Positions 1-9,918 of a stretch of 64,000 bases of DNA are shown here, piece by piece. Under the pieces are notes generated by a model. It was given only the letters and a program-made list of their open reading frames with translations, made no database searches and was not told where the DNA came from. Position 1 is the stretch's first letter. Each line of letters begins with the position of its first letter. Origin of the DNA: CAVZYN01 sp963779515 (GTDB lineage Bacteria > Pseudomonadota > Alphaproteobacteria > Rhizobiales > Hyphomicrobiaceae); NCBI GenBank assembly GCA_963779515.1, contig CAVZYN010000001.1:496001-560000 (forward strand), written 5' to 3'. The position numbers and the translations under genes were made by a program.

Positions 1-356
1 TCGCCGAAAAAGGGCTGCACATTGCGCAGCACCACGGCGCCCGTCGTCGAGTAGCGATTGTGGCCGACAGCGATGTGGCCCTTCAGCCGGTCGATGACAT
101 CGGCTTTGTTGAAGTTGTCGCCGACAAGGCCGAGGCGCCGTTCCTGATTGAAGTGGCGTCCGTCGTACGCGACGATACCGCAGCCTTCCTGGCCGCGATG
201 TTGCAGCGCATGCAGGCCGAGCGCTGTGAGTGCCGCCGCGTCGTCATGACCAAAGATGCCGAATACGCCGCATTCTTCGCGCAGCCGATCATCCCCGTAG
301 CGGCTTGCGAGCGTTTCATCCCACGCCACAGCTCGACCTTCGGCCCGCGTCGTCAT
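1..356 (-). CDS. purF: Amidophosphoribosyltransferase PurF, N-terminal part (cut by window edge)
   Basis: First committed step of purine synthesis: transfers the amide nitrogen of glutamine to PRPP to give phosphoribosylamine, in the cytoplasm. About 118 residues are visible; the rest lies beyond base 1. The class II amidotransferase nucleophile is Cys29 in the motif EECGVFGIFG, so a 28-residue propeptide would be removed. LHALQHRGQEGCGI and GHNRYSTTG are the typical glutaminase-domain motifs. The ATG at 356 is preceded by ACGAGG at good spacing. It lies downstream of cvpA on the same strand, the usual cvpA-purF order. Confidence 0.96.
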   Translation of the reverse strand, partial: MTTRAEGRAVAWDETLASRYGDDRLREECGVFGIFGHDDAAALTALGLHALQHRGQEGCGIVAYDGRHFNQERRLGLVGDNFNKADVIDRLKGHIAVGHNRYSTTGAVVLRNVQPFFG

Positions 357-532
357 GATTGCCTCGTTCGCTGCATGTCCGACAGTGGTTTGACAGGAGG
401 TCCTGCGCCAAACGCGCAACCGTGGCTGTCATATAGGCCAAGCGACCGAGTCTCGCCACCCCTTGGGATGCCCCAAGCGTGCAGATCTCGCAGGCGCGAA
501 CAACCGTGGCCATCCAGCCACCAAACCAGGAT

Positions 533-1075
533 CTAGCCCTGTTGCTCGCCGGTGCCCGGCAGCGCATTCGGCACAAAGCGCAGGAATGTCGCGTGCAGCA
601 CCTCGGCCGACGGTTTCAAGAGGCCCGTCAGCATCGCGTCCCGAACCCACGGGAACTGCTTGGATTCGTCGGTGTGCACGAATTTGACGTACCCGGTGTA
701 AACCAGCAGCACCACGAGAAAGGCGCGCACGACACCAAACCCGAAGCCCAAGATCCGGTCCAGGATACCGATGGGACTATCGAGGATCGAGTCCGCCAAT
801 CGCGCCGTCAACAGATGGACCAGGATCAAGACGAGCAGGAAGATCAACGCGCCGATGCCGATCAGCGCGAATTCGGTACGGGTGCCGAGCTGTACGGCGA
901 CCCCTTCGGCGACGGACTTGTAAGACTTCACGAAATAGTAGACCGCAGCGCCGGCCGCGCCCCACGAGGCAATCGTCAAAACCTCACGTGTGAAGCCGCG
1001 ATAGAGCGCCAGAAGACCAGAGATTCCGGCCAGTACGAGGAAAAAGGCGTCGAGATAGGTCAGCGGGCCGATCAT
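533..1075 (-). CDS. cvpA: CvpA family membrane protein
   Basis: Integral inner-membrane protein of the CvpA (colicin V production) family, about 180 residues with four predicted membrane helices, beginning MIGPLTYLDAFFLVLAGISG. The family is nearly always beside purF; its biochemical role is not settled, with links to purine supply and envelope stress. I chose the ATG at 1075 because AGGA lies just upstream and the first helix then starts at residue 8. An ATG at 1138 would add 21 unrelated residues. The arginine and proline-rich C-terminus is cytoplasmic. It lies between radA and purF on one strand. Confidence 0.92.
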   Translation of the reverse strand: MIGPLTYLDAFFLVLAGISGLLALYRGFTREVLTIASWGAAGAAVYYFVKSYKSVAEGVAVQLGTRTEFALIGIGALIFLLVLILVHLLTARLADSILDSPIGILDRILGFGFGVVRAFLVVLLVYTGYVKFVHTDESKQFPWVRDAMLTGLLKPSAEVLHATFLRFVPNALPGTGEQQG

Positions 1076-1207
1076 ATGCGGGTTCCTGGGATCACGCGAC
1101 GGGGACGTTATAGAGGTTAATTGCGGCGCAGATAGCACGATTCCACCGGAACGGGCGGTTGAGGTGTTTCGCCCGAACGCGGCAGGCGCGGCGTCACGCC
1201 TCCGGCG

Positions 1208-2578
1208 TCACGGCTTGAGTGCGCGGGCCAGCGCATCGAGATGCGTGTGGCGTGTGAGATGCAACTTGACGGAACTCGGATCGAGTTCGCCCGCTGCCGG
1301 TAGGATCGCCCGTTTGAAGCCGAGCTTCTGGGCCTCTTTGAGGCGCGGCATCATATGTCCGGCAGGGCGCACCGCCCCCGACAGCGAAATCTCGCCGAAG
1401 TAGATCTGGTCGTTGGGGAGCGGAATGTTGGCGCGCGAAGAGAGGAGTGCGGCGGCCGCGGCTAAATCAGCGGCGGGTTCGTTGATCTTCAGGCCGCCGG
1501 CGACGTTGAGATAGACGTCGTGCTCCGCAAAACCGACGCCGCAGCGCGCATCGAGCACCGCGAGCAACATCGACAGGCGATTTGAATCCCAGCCGACCAC
1601 TGCGCGCCGCGGCGTGCCCAGTGATGACGGCGCGACCAGCGCCTGGATCTCGACCAGCAATGGTCGCGTGCCCTCGATGCCGGCGAACACCGCAGCACCA
1701 GGTGCGGTCGAGTCGCGGTCACCGAGGAACAGTTCCGACGGATTGGCGACCTCGACCAGGCCCTCCTGCGCCATCTCGAACACGCCGATCTCATCGGTCG
1801 GGCCGAAGCGGTTCTTGACGGCGCGCAGGATGCGATAGGGATGCCCGCGATCGCCCTCGAAATAGAGGACGGTATCGACCATGTGCTCGACAACCTTTGG
1901 GCCCGCGATCTGGCCGTCCTTGGTGACATGGCCGACCAGCAGGAGCGCCGATCCGGCTGTCTTGGCGTAGCGGATCAGCGACTGCGTCGCAGCGCGCACC
2001 TGACTGACGGTGCCGGGCGCGGCATCGAGCGCATCGGCCCACAGCGTCTGAATGGAATCGATGACGATCAGGTCGGCGCGCTTGCCCTCGTTCAGCGTCG
2101 CGAGGATGCTCGCGAGATTGGTTTCCGCCGCGAGCGCGACGGGCGCGTCCGCGAGGCCAAGGCGTTCGGCGCGCAGCCGCACCTGGGCGGTTGCCTCTTC
2201 GCCCGAGAAATAGAGCGCGCGGCGGCCGGATTTGGCGATCGCGGCGGAGAGCTGCAGCAACAGCGTCGACTTGCCGATGCCGGGTTCGCCGCCGATCAGC
2301 AGTGCCGAGCCCGGCACGATGCCGCCGCCGGTAACGCGATCGAGTTCCGGCATGCTGGTCGGGATGCGCGGCGATTCCTTGGCCGCGCCCTGCAGGCTTT
2401 CGAGCACGACGGCGCGGCCCTTCGACGACTTCGAGAGTCCCGAGCCCGGTGGCGCCGCAGCCTCGGTCTCCTCGACCATGCTGCTCCACTCGCCACACTC
2501 GGGGCACTTCCCCGCCCACCGCGGCGACATCGCTCCGCAGTTCTGACAGACGAATGTGGTTTTGGGTCCCTTGGCCAT
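1208..2578 (-). CDS. radA: DNA repair protein RadA
   Basis: RecA-like branch-migration helicase that processes recombination intermediates. 456 residues, the normal length. An N-terminal C4 zinc finger (Cys11, Cys14, Cys25, Cys28) is followed by a Walker A motif GGEPGIGKSTLLLQ near residue 97, a Walker B-like strand ending VIDSIQT, the RadA-specific KNRFG motif (VKNRFGPTDEIG) and a C-terminal Lon-protease-like domain of about 150 residues. It lies between alr (upstream) and cvpA (downstream), the standard order in Hyphomicrobiales. No anomaly seen. Confidence 0.97.
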   Translation of the reverse strand: MAKGPKTTFVCQNCGAMSPRWAGKCPECGEWSSMVEETEAAAPPGSGLSKSSKGRAVVLESLQGAAKESPRIPTSMPELDRVTGGGIVPGSALLIGGEPGIGKSTLLLQLSAAIAKSGRRALYFSGEEATAQVRLRAERLGLADAPVALAAETNLASILATLNEGKRADLIVIDSIQTLWADALDAAPGTVSQVRAATQSLIRYAKTAGSALLLVGHVTKDGQIAGPKVVEHMVDTVLYFEGDRGHPYRILRAVKNRFGPTDEIGVFEMAQEGLVEVANPSELFLGDRDSTAPGAAVFAGIEGTRPLLVEIQALVAPSSLGTPRRAVVGWDSNRLSMLLAVLDARCGVGFAEHDVYLNVAGGLKINEPAADLAAAAALLSSRANIPLPNDQIYFGEISLSGAVRPAGHMMPRLKEAQKLGFKRAILPAAGELDPSSVKLHLTRHTHLDALARALKP

Positions 2579-2588
2579 TTCTTCTGCT

Positions 2589-2700
2589 CCCTCTCCCCGT
2601 AGACGGGGAGGGGGTCGGGGTGAGGGGCGGCAACAGGCTCCTGTGCGCGCGGCCGCCCCTCACCCTAACCCTCTCCCCGCGGAAGGGCGGGGAGAGGGGA
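2589..2700. repeat. Paired REP-type palindromes between radA and alr
   Basis: Two copies of a GC-rich palindrome face each other. The left carries CCCTCTCCCCGT / ACGGGGAGGGG at 2589-2613. The right carries CCCTCTCCCC / GGGGAGAGGGG at 2670-2700. Each is flanked by the same tail, TGAGGGGCGG and its complement CCGCCCCTCA, so the whole can fold as one large cruciform. The same unit recurs at 40629-40659 and, with CCTTCTCCCC arms, at 40830-40858. The right copy overlaps the 3' end of alr and supplies its stop codon. Confidence 0.85.
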
Positions 2701-3834
2701 CTCCCCGTCCGTATAGACGCGATGCACGCGGCGGCCGAGGCGCGTCAGCAGTTCATAACCGATCGTGCCGGCGCGATCAGTGAGATCATCGAGCGTGGTG
2801 CGCGCGCCCATCACCTCGACCCAGGCGCCGCGCTGGGCGAGATGCGTGGGCGCATCCGTGACATCGACGGTGATGAGGTCCATCGACACGCGGCCGACGA
2901 TCGGCACCGGATGGTCGCCGATGTGGCCGGCCGCACCCGGCTGACCACTCGCGACGCTCAAGGCGCGCAAAAACCCGTCGGCATACCCGCAGCCGAGCGT
3001 CGCGATCCGCATCGCGTGCGGTGCGCGATAGGTGGCGCCATATCCGACCGCTGCATCCACCCCGATGTCGCGCACCTGCAGAATGCGCGCTTGCAGCTTG
3101 ACGACCCACCGCATCGGATTGGCGCGGCCTTCGAATGCGCGGCCGCCATAGAGCGCGATGCCCGGGCGCACGAGATCGTAGTGATAGTCGGGGCCGAGAA
3201 AGACGCCGCCGGAATTGGCGAGGCTCGCAGGAGCTGATGGTAGTTTGGCGCGCAACTGGTCAAACAACGTCTTCTGCCGCGCGTTCATGGGATTGTCGGG
3301 CTCGTCCGCACAGGCAAGATGGCTCATGACCAGTGCCAGCTCGAAATCCTTCAAGTGCTCCGGATGCGCGGCAAGCGCTTCAACCTCCGCTGCCGGCAAC
3401 CCGAGCCGGTTCATGCCAGTGTCGACGTGGACGGCGGCGTGCAGGCGCCGGCCGGTCGCGCGGCAGAACGCCGCCCACTCCTCGATCTCGGCGAGCGATC
3501 CGAGGCACGGGCGCAGATCAAAGCCTGCGTAGTGAGGGGCAGCGCCCGGCAACAGTCCATCGAGCACATAAATCGCGACCCCCGGCAAGGCTTGGCGGAC
3601 GATCCGTGCCTCGGTGAGTGTGGCTGTGAAAAACGTCTCGGTTCCCTCGGAGGCGCAGGCGCGCACGATGGTCTCGAGGCCCAATCCATAGGCATCGGCC
3701 TTGACGACGGCGGCGCATTGAGCGCGGCCCGATTGGGCGTTGAGAGTTGCCCAATTAGCGCGCAAGGCCGCGAGGTTGATGGTCAGGACGGCGCGGGCGT
3801 CGGGCGGGATCGGCGGTGTGGCGTGTGTCGGCAT
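2665..3834 (-). CDS. alr: Alanine racemase
   Basis: PLP enzyme that makes D-alanine for peptidoglycan. 389 residues. The PLP lysine is Lys45 in AAVVKADAYGLG; the second catalytic base, a tyrosine, lies in VGYGATYR; the substrate motif HVDTGMNRLGL is intact. The ATG at 3834 gives the normal N-terminus (MPTHATPPIPP); upstream sequence in this frame is not Alr-like. Odd point: the family normally ends around LGRRVHRVYTDG, but here the last ten or so residues (PLPALPRGEG) and the stop are read through a REP palindrome. It lies upstream of radA. Confidence 0.96.
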   Translation of the reverse strand: MPTHATPPIPPDARAVLTINLAALRANWATLNAQSGRAQCAAVVKADAYGLGLETIVRACASEGTETFFTATLTEARIVRQALPGVAIYVLDGLLPGAAPHYAGFDLRPCLGSLAEIEEWAAFCRATGRRLHAAVHVDTGMNRLGLPAAEVEALAAHPEHLKDFELALVMSHLACADEPDNPMNARQKTLFDQLRAKLPSAPASLANSGGVFLGPDYHYDLVRPGIALYGGRAFEGRANPMRWVVKLQARILQVRDIGVDAAVGYGATYRAPHAMRIATLGCGYADGFLRALSVASGQPGAAGHIGDHPVPIVGRVSMDLITVDVTDAPTHLAQRGAWVEVMGARTTLDDLTDRAGTIGYELLTRLGRRVHRVYTDGESPLPALPRGEG

Positions 3835-4045
3835 CCGGCCAGCATAGCAGACGCCGGAGATTCGGGGCGAGGGTGGTGGTTTTTCCACCCATGTTCCGCC
3901 CGGAACTGAGCCCGGCGCCCGGGTCTGATGACCTCCCGGCGCATTGCCGTCCGTTGCGGGAATTTTCTGGCCCCGTTCATGCGCCGGATAGCCGCCGCGA
4001 GCGATGATCGCAGAATTGCAAGCGTTCGAGACTTTGGAGGCTCCC

Positions 4046-4399
4046 ATGGTACACAAAATGACAGCACGTTTGATGACGGTCGCGGGTCTCGTGGCCGGTG
4101 TGATGGCGCTCGCTGAACCCGCCGCTGCCGTAAGCTTCGATTGCAGCCGCACGCAGAACTCGGTTGAGCGCCGGATCTGCCAGAACCGCGAATTGAGCGA
4201 CCTCGACAGCCAGATGGATCGCGAATATCGCAGCGTCTCCGCGCGCATCCGTCCGCGCTCCGATGTTCCGTTCCTGAGAGCAGACCAACTCCGCTGGCTC
4301 GCCAAGCGCAACGACTGCTGGACGGCGCGCTGCATCAAGCGCGCCTATCTGCAGCGGATCGAGACGCTGGAAAGTTACGCCGTGATCCGCGATGATTGA
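4046..4399 (+). CDS. LprI-like (DUF1311) secreted protein
   Basis: Small exported protein of 117 residues. The ATG at 4046 is chosen because GGAGG sits six bases upstream. An N-terminal signal peptide ends about ALAEPAAAVS. The mature part has the DUF1311/LprI pattern: FDCSRTQNSVERRICQN, then LSDLDSQMDREY, then a cysteine pair in CWTARC. LprI-like proteins are extracytoplasmic and some inhibit lysozyme; activity here is not shown. A second protein of similar plan follows 39 bases downstream, so the two may share a transcript. Confidence 0.8.
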   Translation: MVHKMTARLMTVAGLVAGVMALAEPAAAVSFDCSRTQNSVERRICQNRELSDLDSQMDREYRSVSARIRPRSDVPFLRADQLRWLAKRNDCWTARCIKRAYLQRIETLESYAVIRDD

Positions 4400-4438
4400 T
4401 CAGGGCGAATGGATGTTGAAACAGGAGGCGAAGACGAG

Positions 4439-4849
4439 ATGCTGAGACTTGCAATGATCGTGACCGTGGCGGCGCTGGCCGCCACCGCTGGCGCCAGAAC
4501 GGCCGAGGCTTATGACTGCCGCGTGCCGGCGCTCATCAACGATACCAAGAAGAGCGTGTGCGCGGTGCCGGTGCTGCGGCGTCTCGACCAGGAAGAAGGC
4601 GCGGGCTATGGCCGGCTGCGCGCGACCTTAGGCGCCCCGTCCCGCACGGCACTGCTCAGCGATCGCGTCAACTTTCTCGACACGCGGCGCACGTGCGCGG
4701 CAGATATCCGCTGCCTCGAGGCGACCTATCGCGCGCAGATCCGCCTCTACGACGCGCTTCGATTTTGCGTACTCGGCCGTGGCGACCAGCGCGCCTGCGT
4801 CGTCGCCGCGATCGCCAAGCATCGTGAGGAGCTGCACCGCTCACTCTAA
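4439..4849 (+). CDS. Small secreted cysteine-containing protein, LprI-like
   Basis: 136-residue exported protein. The start at 4439 follows GGAGGCGAAGACGAG; the signal peptide ends near ARTAEA. The mature sequence opens YDCRVPALINDTKKSVC and later has CAADIRCLEATY, a cysteine arrangement echoing the preceding LprI-like protein but too diverged to call the family firmly. Its stop overlaps the stop of the convergent MFS gene by four bases (4846-4849), so transcripts of the two genes would be complementary at their 3' ends. Confidence 0.68.
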   Translation: MLRLAMIVTVAALAATAGARTAEAYDCRVPALINDTKKSVCAVPVLRRLDQEEGAGYGRLRATLGAPSRTALLSDRVNFLDTRRTCAADIRCLEATYRAQIRLYDALRFCVLGRGDQRACVVAAIAKHREELHRSL

Positions 4850-6105
4850 CGCCGCGGGATCGGCGAAGGATCTTGATCTTTGCCGACGACACGCAGGGCA
4901 AGCAGGGTCGCCGCGGCCAGCAGCACCGCGCCGACCAGGAACGGCGCGCCGGCGAGCGTCCAGCCCCAACCGGGCACCACGATCGCCCACGCGAAAATCT
5001 GGCTGAACGCGATCGGGCCGACGAGATTGGCGACCGACATCAAGCTCGAGCCCGCGCCCTGCAGCTGGCCCTGTTGGTCGGGTCCGACGAGCGATGTCAT
5101 GATCTGCTGCGCGGCGGGGCCGATCAGGCCCCACAGCGTGAACAGTGGAATGCCAATCACGTACAGCAATCCAGTCGGGGCGAGTCCCTGGGCGAGAAAT
5201 CCTTGAGCGCCCGCCACGAGCCCGATCAGCAGCGTCGTGCGTGCACCGAACCGCGCGATCGCCGGCCGCACGAGGTAGCCCTGGACGATCGCCGATGAGA
5301 CGCCGACGACGGCGAGCACCAGCCCGACTTCCTTCGGTCCCCAGCCAAAGCGGTAGCCGACGAACAGCACGAACACCGCAGGCAAGGCGGCATGGGCGAG
5401 GTGGTAGAGAAACAGCACGCCCGACAACCCGAATAATCGCGGTTCGGAGCGCAGGAGATGGAGCGCCCCCAGCGGGCTTGCGCGCTTCACCGTGAAGGGT
5501 GCGCGGTGCTCCGGCCTCAAGCTCTCCGGCAACACGAAATAGCCGTATGCCGCGTTGGCGAGGCTCAATCCCGCCGCCAGCCAGAACGGCAACCGCGGAT
5601 CAATCTCGCCGAGCACGCCGCCGACCGCGGGGCCGAGTACGAACCCGACGCCGAACATGGCGCCAATCTTGCCGATCGCCGCGCCGCGCTTTTCCGCCGG
5701 CGTCACATCGGCGATGTAGGCCGCCGCCGTCGAGAATGTCGCGGCTGCAATTCCTGAGAGCACGCGGCCGAGGAACAGCCACGCCAACGACGGCGCCAGC
5801 GCCATCAGCATGTAGTCGAGCCCAAGTCCGAGGTTCGACAACAGCAGCACGGGGCGCCGGCCAAAGCGATCCGAGAGCGCCCCGAGGATCGGCGAAAACA
5901 CGAACTGCATCAGCGCCCAGACCGCGCTCATGGCGCCGAACACCATGGCAGCCCGGCTGGTGTCGCCGGCCATGAACTGCTCGACCAGCTTCGGCAACAC
6001 CGGGATCACCAGGCCAATCGCGAGCACGTCCAACACCACGGTGATCAGCACGAACGCCACCGAGGCGCGGCTGGCCGCGGGGCCGGCGGCGACGGGCGTG
6101 GTCAT
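4846..6105 (-). CDS. MFS multidrug/tetracycline-type efflux transporter (TetA/TCR group)
   Basis: 419-residue proton-driven exporter of the 12-helix major facilitator superfamily. The signature after helix 2, LGALSDRFGRRPVLLLS, and the antiporter motif after helix 5, GVGFVLGPAVGG, place it in the DHA1 group near TetA. The substrate cannot be told from sequence. The ATG at 6105 has GAAGGA six bases upstream; the longer reading to 6183 adds a non-membrane stretch and is unlikely. It is convergent with the LprI-like pair, and no regulator gene is adjacent. Confidence 0.87.
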   Translation of the reverse strand: MTTPVAAGPAASRASVAFVLITVVLDVLAIGLVIPVLPKLVEQFMAGDTSRAAMVFGAMSAVWALMQFVFSPILGALSDRFGRRPVLLLSNLGLGLDYMLMALAPSLAWLFLGRVLSGIAAATFSTAAAYIADVTPAEKRGAAIGKIGAMFGVGFVLGPAVGGVLGEIDPRLPFWLAAGLSLANAAYGYFVLPESLRPEHRAPFTVKRASPLGALHLLRSEPRLFGLSGVLFLYHLAHAALPAVFVLFVGYRFGWGPKEVGLVLAVVGVSSAIVQGYLVRPAIARFGARTTLLIGLVAGAQGFLAQGLAPTGLLYVIGIPLFTLWGLIGPAAQQIMTSLVGPDQQGQLQGAGSSLMSVANLVGPIAFSQIFAWAIVVPGWGWTLAGAPFLVGAVLLAAATLLALRVVGKDQDPSPIPRR

Positions 6106-6278
6106 GATAGGTCCTTCGCGCGCTGGGTCTTGCCGCTCATAGCAGGCGAGGCCGCCACTGGCCACCCTCACGACCTTTTGCACTCACCAAACAAATCCGC
6201 TAGTTCGAAGGGACGCCCGCCCGCAATTCCCCCAATTCCCAGTTCAGCAAGCCCCCAGACAATCCTGTGAGAGAGCCC

Positions 6279-7742
<1,464 letters not shown>

Positions 7743-7769
7743 AATGGCGCGTGAAGGGGGCGCGGTAGC

Positions 7770-8538
7770 ATGCAGTGGTGGGTGCAGTTCAGTGAGATCG
7801 TGCGCAATGCGGCGCTGTTGGTGGGCGGGGCCATCGGAATTTATCTTGCGTGGCTTCGTGTGACCGCCTCAAATCAGCAGGCAGAGGCGCAGAAGCGGCA
7901 AGCTGAATCGTCTGCGCGTCAGACGGACCTCGGCCAAAGAAAGCTCGTGACGGATCTGTTTCAGCAGGCCGTCGGGCAACTTCGCGACGAAAAGATGGAA
8001 ATACGCCTGTTGGCGATCTATACTTTGCAACAGATCGCGGATGAGTATCCCGCTTACAAGAAGGCTGTTATCGCCTTGCTTACTGAGTACATACGCGAGA
8101 ACCCGAGGCGATGGGAAAATGCAACGCCTCCCGTCGATATTGCCGAGATTCTCAAGATCGTCGGTCTGGCACAGGAAACTTAAAATGACTAGGCAGACTG
8201 GGCGTGCGAAAGAACCACTCCTCCTGGATTTGCATGGGGCCTACATGCCCCGCACGTCACTTCGGAGAGCCAGCTTGATACGTGCCAATTTCTCTGGTGC
8301 GGATTGCTCGGGCGCCGACTTCGAAGAGGCCGATCTATCGGGAGCAATTCTCGACAACGCCGTTTTTCAAAAGGCGATCCTGAGAGGAGTGAATTTTGAT
8401 GCGGCCAGCATGATACGCACGGACCTGCGCGGTGCTGATCTCACCGGGGCGAGCAATCTGACACGGGAGCAGTTGAACACCGCGATCCATGATGACACGA
8501 CGGTTTTGCCCGACAGAATGGAGCTGGAACGCACATAG
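7770..8538 (+). CDS. Pentapeptide-repeat membrane protein, frameshifted
   Basis: Read as one gene broken near 8164. The first part (7770-8183) has a membrane helix (residues 9-27), a polar helical stretch, and a module with DLFQQAVGQLRDEKMEIRLLAIYTLQQIA, which in known relatives precedes the pentapeptide domain of the same protein. The second part continues in the +1 frame and has repeats of A(D/N)LXX form (SLIRANFSGADCSGADFEEA, then ADLSGAIL and ADLTGA). Removing one base in GGTCTGG joins the parts as EILKIVGRHRKLK, matching the usual junction. As the sequence stands, the second part could also start at the ATG at 8185 behind AGGAAA. Function unknown. Confidence 0.72.
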
Positions 8539-8637
8539 CCGATGCCGCGCCAGCTTGCGGGCTATGCGGATCGCCCGCGCGGCAGACATGCGTGCTGTGC
8601 GCTCGCTTGTAATGCACCGCGTCGTTAGAAGACCTCG

Positions 8638-9840
8638 ATGTCCCGCCCTTTTCTCATTGTCTTCTGCGGCCTGCTGCTGGCGTCGAATGCGTTCTCGACG
8701 GACGTGCTGCTGCCGGCGTTTTATGCCATGCACCAAGCGCTCGATGCGCCGATCGAGCAGGTGCAGTCGACGGTGCCGATCTACATGCTGTGTTCGGCCT
8801 TCGGCCAGCTGATCCACGGACCGTCGTCCGATCGCTTCGGCCGCCGCCCGATCATTCTCGGCGGCCTCGCGCTCTACGGCTGCGGCGCGCTTCTGGCCGC
8901 AACGGCCAATCATATCGACATCGTCATACTTGGCCGCGCGCTGCAGGGTTTTGGCGCCGCAGCAAGCGTCGTTGTCGCGCGCGCGATCCTGCGCGACACC
9001 CACTCGGGCGACGAGCTTGCCCGCACGATGGCGCTGGCGATGGCGATGATTTCGGCGGGCCCGATCCTCGCGCCGCTCGTTGGCACGGGGCTGGTCGCGG
9101 CCGGTGGCTGGCGCATGCCGTTCGTGGCGATGGGGATTTTCGGCGCGTGCATGGCGGCGACCGCGCTCTGGCACTTGACGGAGACGAACGCGGCGCCGAA
9201 CCCGAAGGCGCTTGCGCCATCCTCGCTTTTCGCGGCGGGCAAACGCGTGTTGCGCCATCCGCAGTCGCGGTTTTTTCTGATCCTGGCGTCCACCTTGAGC
9301 TGCATGATCATTTCGTTCATCGCCCACTCGCCGCGCATGCTCAAAGACACGTTCGGCATCGAAGGCGTCACCTTCGCGCTGGTGTTCGCCGGCATGGGCT
9401 TTGGCATCATCTTCGGTCAGGTCATCAACAACCGCGTCATCACGCGCCTTGGCGTGCTCACCACCACGCGGCTTGCGACAGCCGGACTAGCGGTCTCCTG
9501 CGCGCTGATGGCGGTCCTGGCGGCGCTGAATTGGCTGACGCCTGTTTCGTTCGCGGTGATGATGTTCGCCTTCAACACGTTCTTCCTCGTGAGCCTGGCC
9601 AACGCCGGCAGCATGGTCATCGACCCGCACCACGACATCGCCGGGCTGACGTCGTCGCTGTTGGGATTTGTCACGCAACTGGTCCCGAGCATTCTGACGC
9701 TGGCCACGATGTCGCTCGTCCAGGGGTCGCTGCTGCGCTGGTCGCTCGTCGTGGCGGTGCTCGCCGCCGCCGTTTTGATTGCCCTGCTGCTCTACCGGCC
9801 CCGCGCGCTCGTCCCAGACGCCGTCAGGACGGCGCTCTGA
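8638..9840 (+). CDS. Bcr/CflA family MFS drug exporter
   Basis: 400-residue MFS exporter of the Bcr/CflA subfamily (relatives export bicyclomycin, chloramphenicol and similar drugs). It has STDVLLPAFYAM in helix 1, the loop signature SSDRFGRRPIILGG, and LGRALQGFGAAASVVVARAILRD, the typical helix 4-5 region. Twelve helices are predicted. The start at 8638 has only a weak ribosome site (AGAAGACC). It is followed 78 bases later by a paralogue in the same direction, so this is a tandem pair. Confidence 0.88.
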   Translation: MSRPFLIVFCGLLLASNAFSTDVLLPAFYAMHQALDAPIEQVQSTVPIYMLCSAFGQLIHGPSSDRFGRRPIILGGLALYGCGALLAATANHIDIVILGRALQGFGAAASVVVARAILRDTHSGDELARTMALAMAMISAGPILAPLVGTGLVAAGGWRMPFVAMGIFGACMAATALWHLTETNAAPNPKALAPSSLFAAGKRVLRHPQSRFFLILASTLSCMIISFIAHSPRMLKDTFGIEGVTFALVFAGMGFGIIFGQVINNRVITRLGVLTTTRLATAGLAVSCALMAVLAALNWLTPVSFAVMMFAFNTFFLVSLANAGSMVIDPHHDIAGLTSSLLGFVTQLVPSILTLATMSLVQGSLLRWSLVVAVLAAAVLIALLLYRPRALVPDAVRTAL

Positions 9841-9918
9841 GCAAGCAGGCTGTCGATAAAACGCATTTCGGTAGAAAATTGGATGACAGTGCACGCTGAA
9901 GGCGAATAGCCTGTATGC

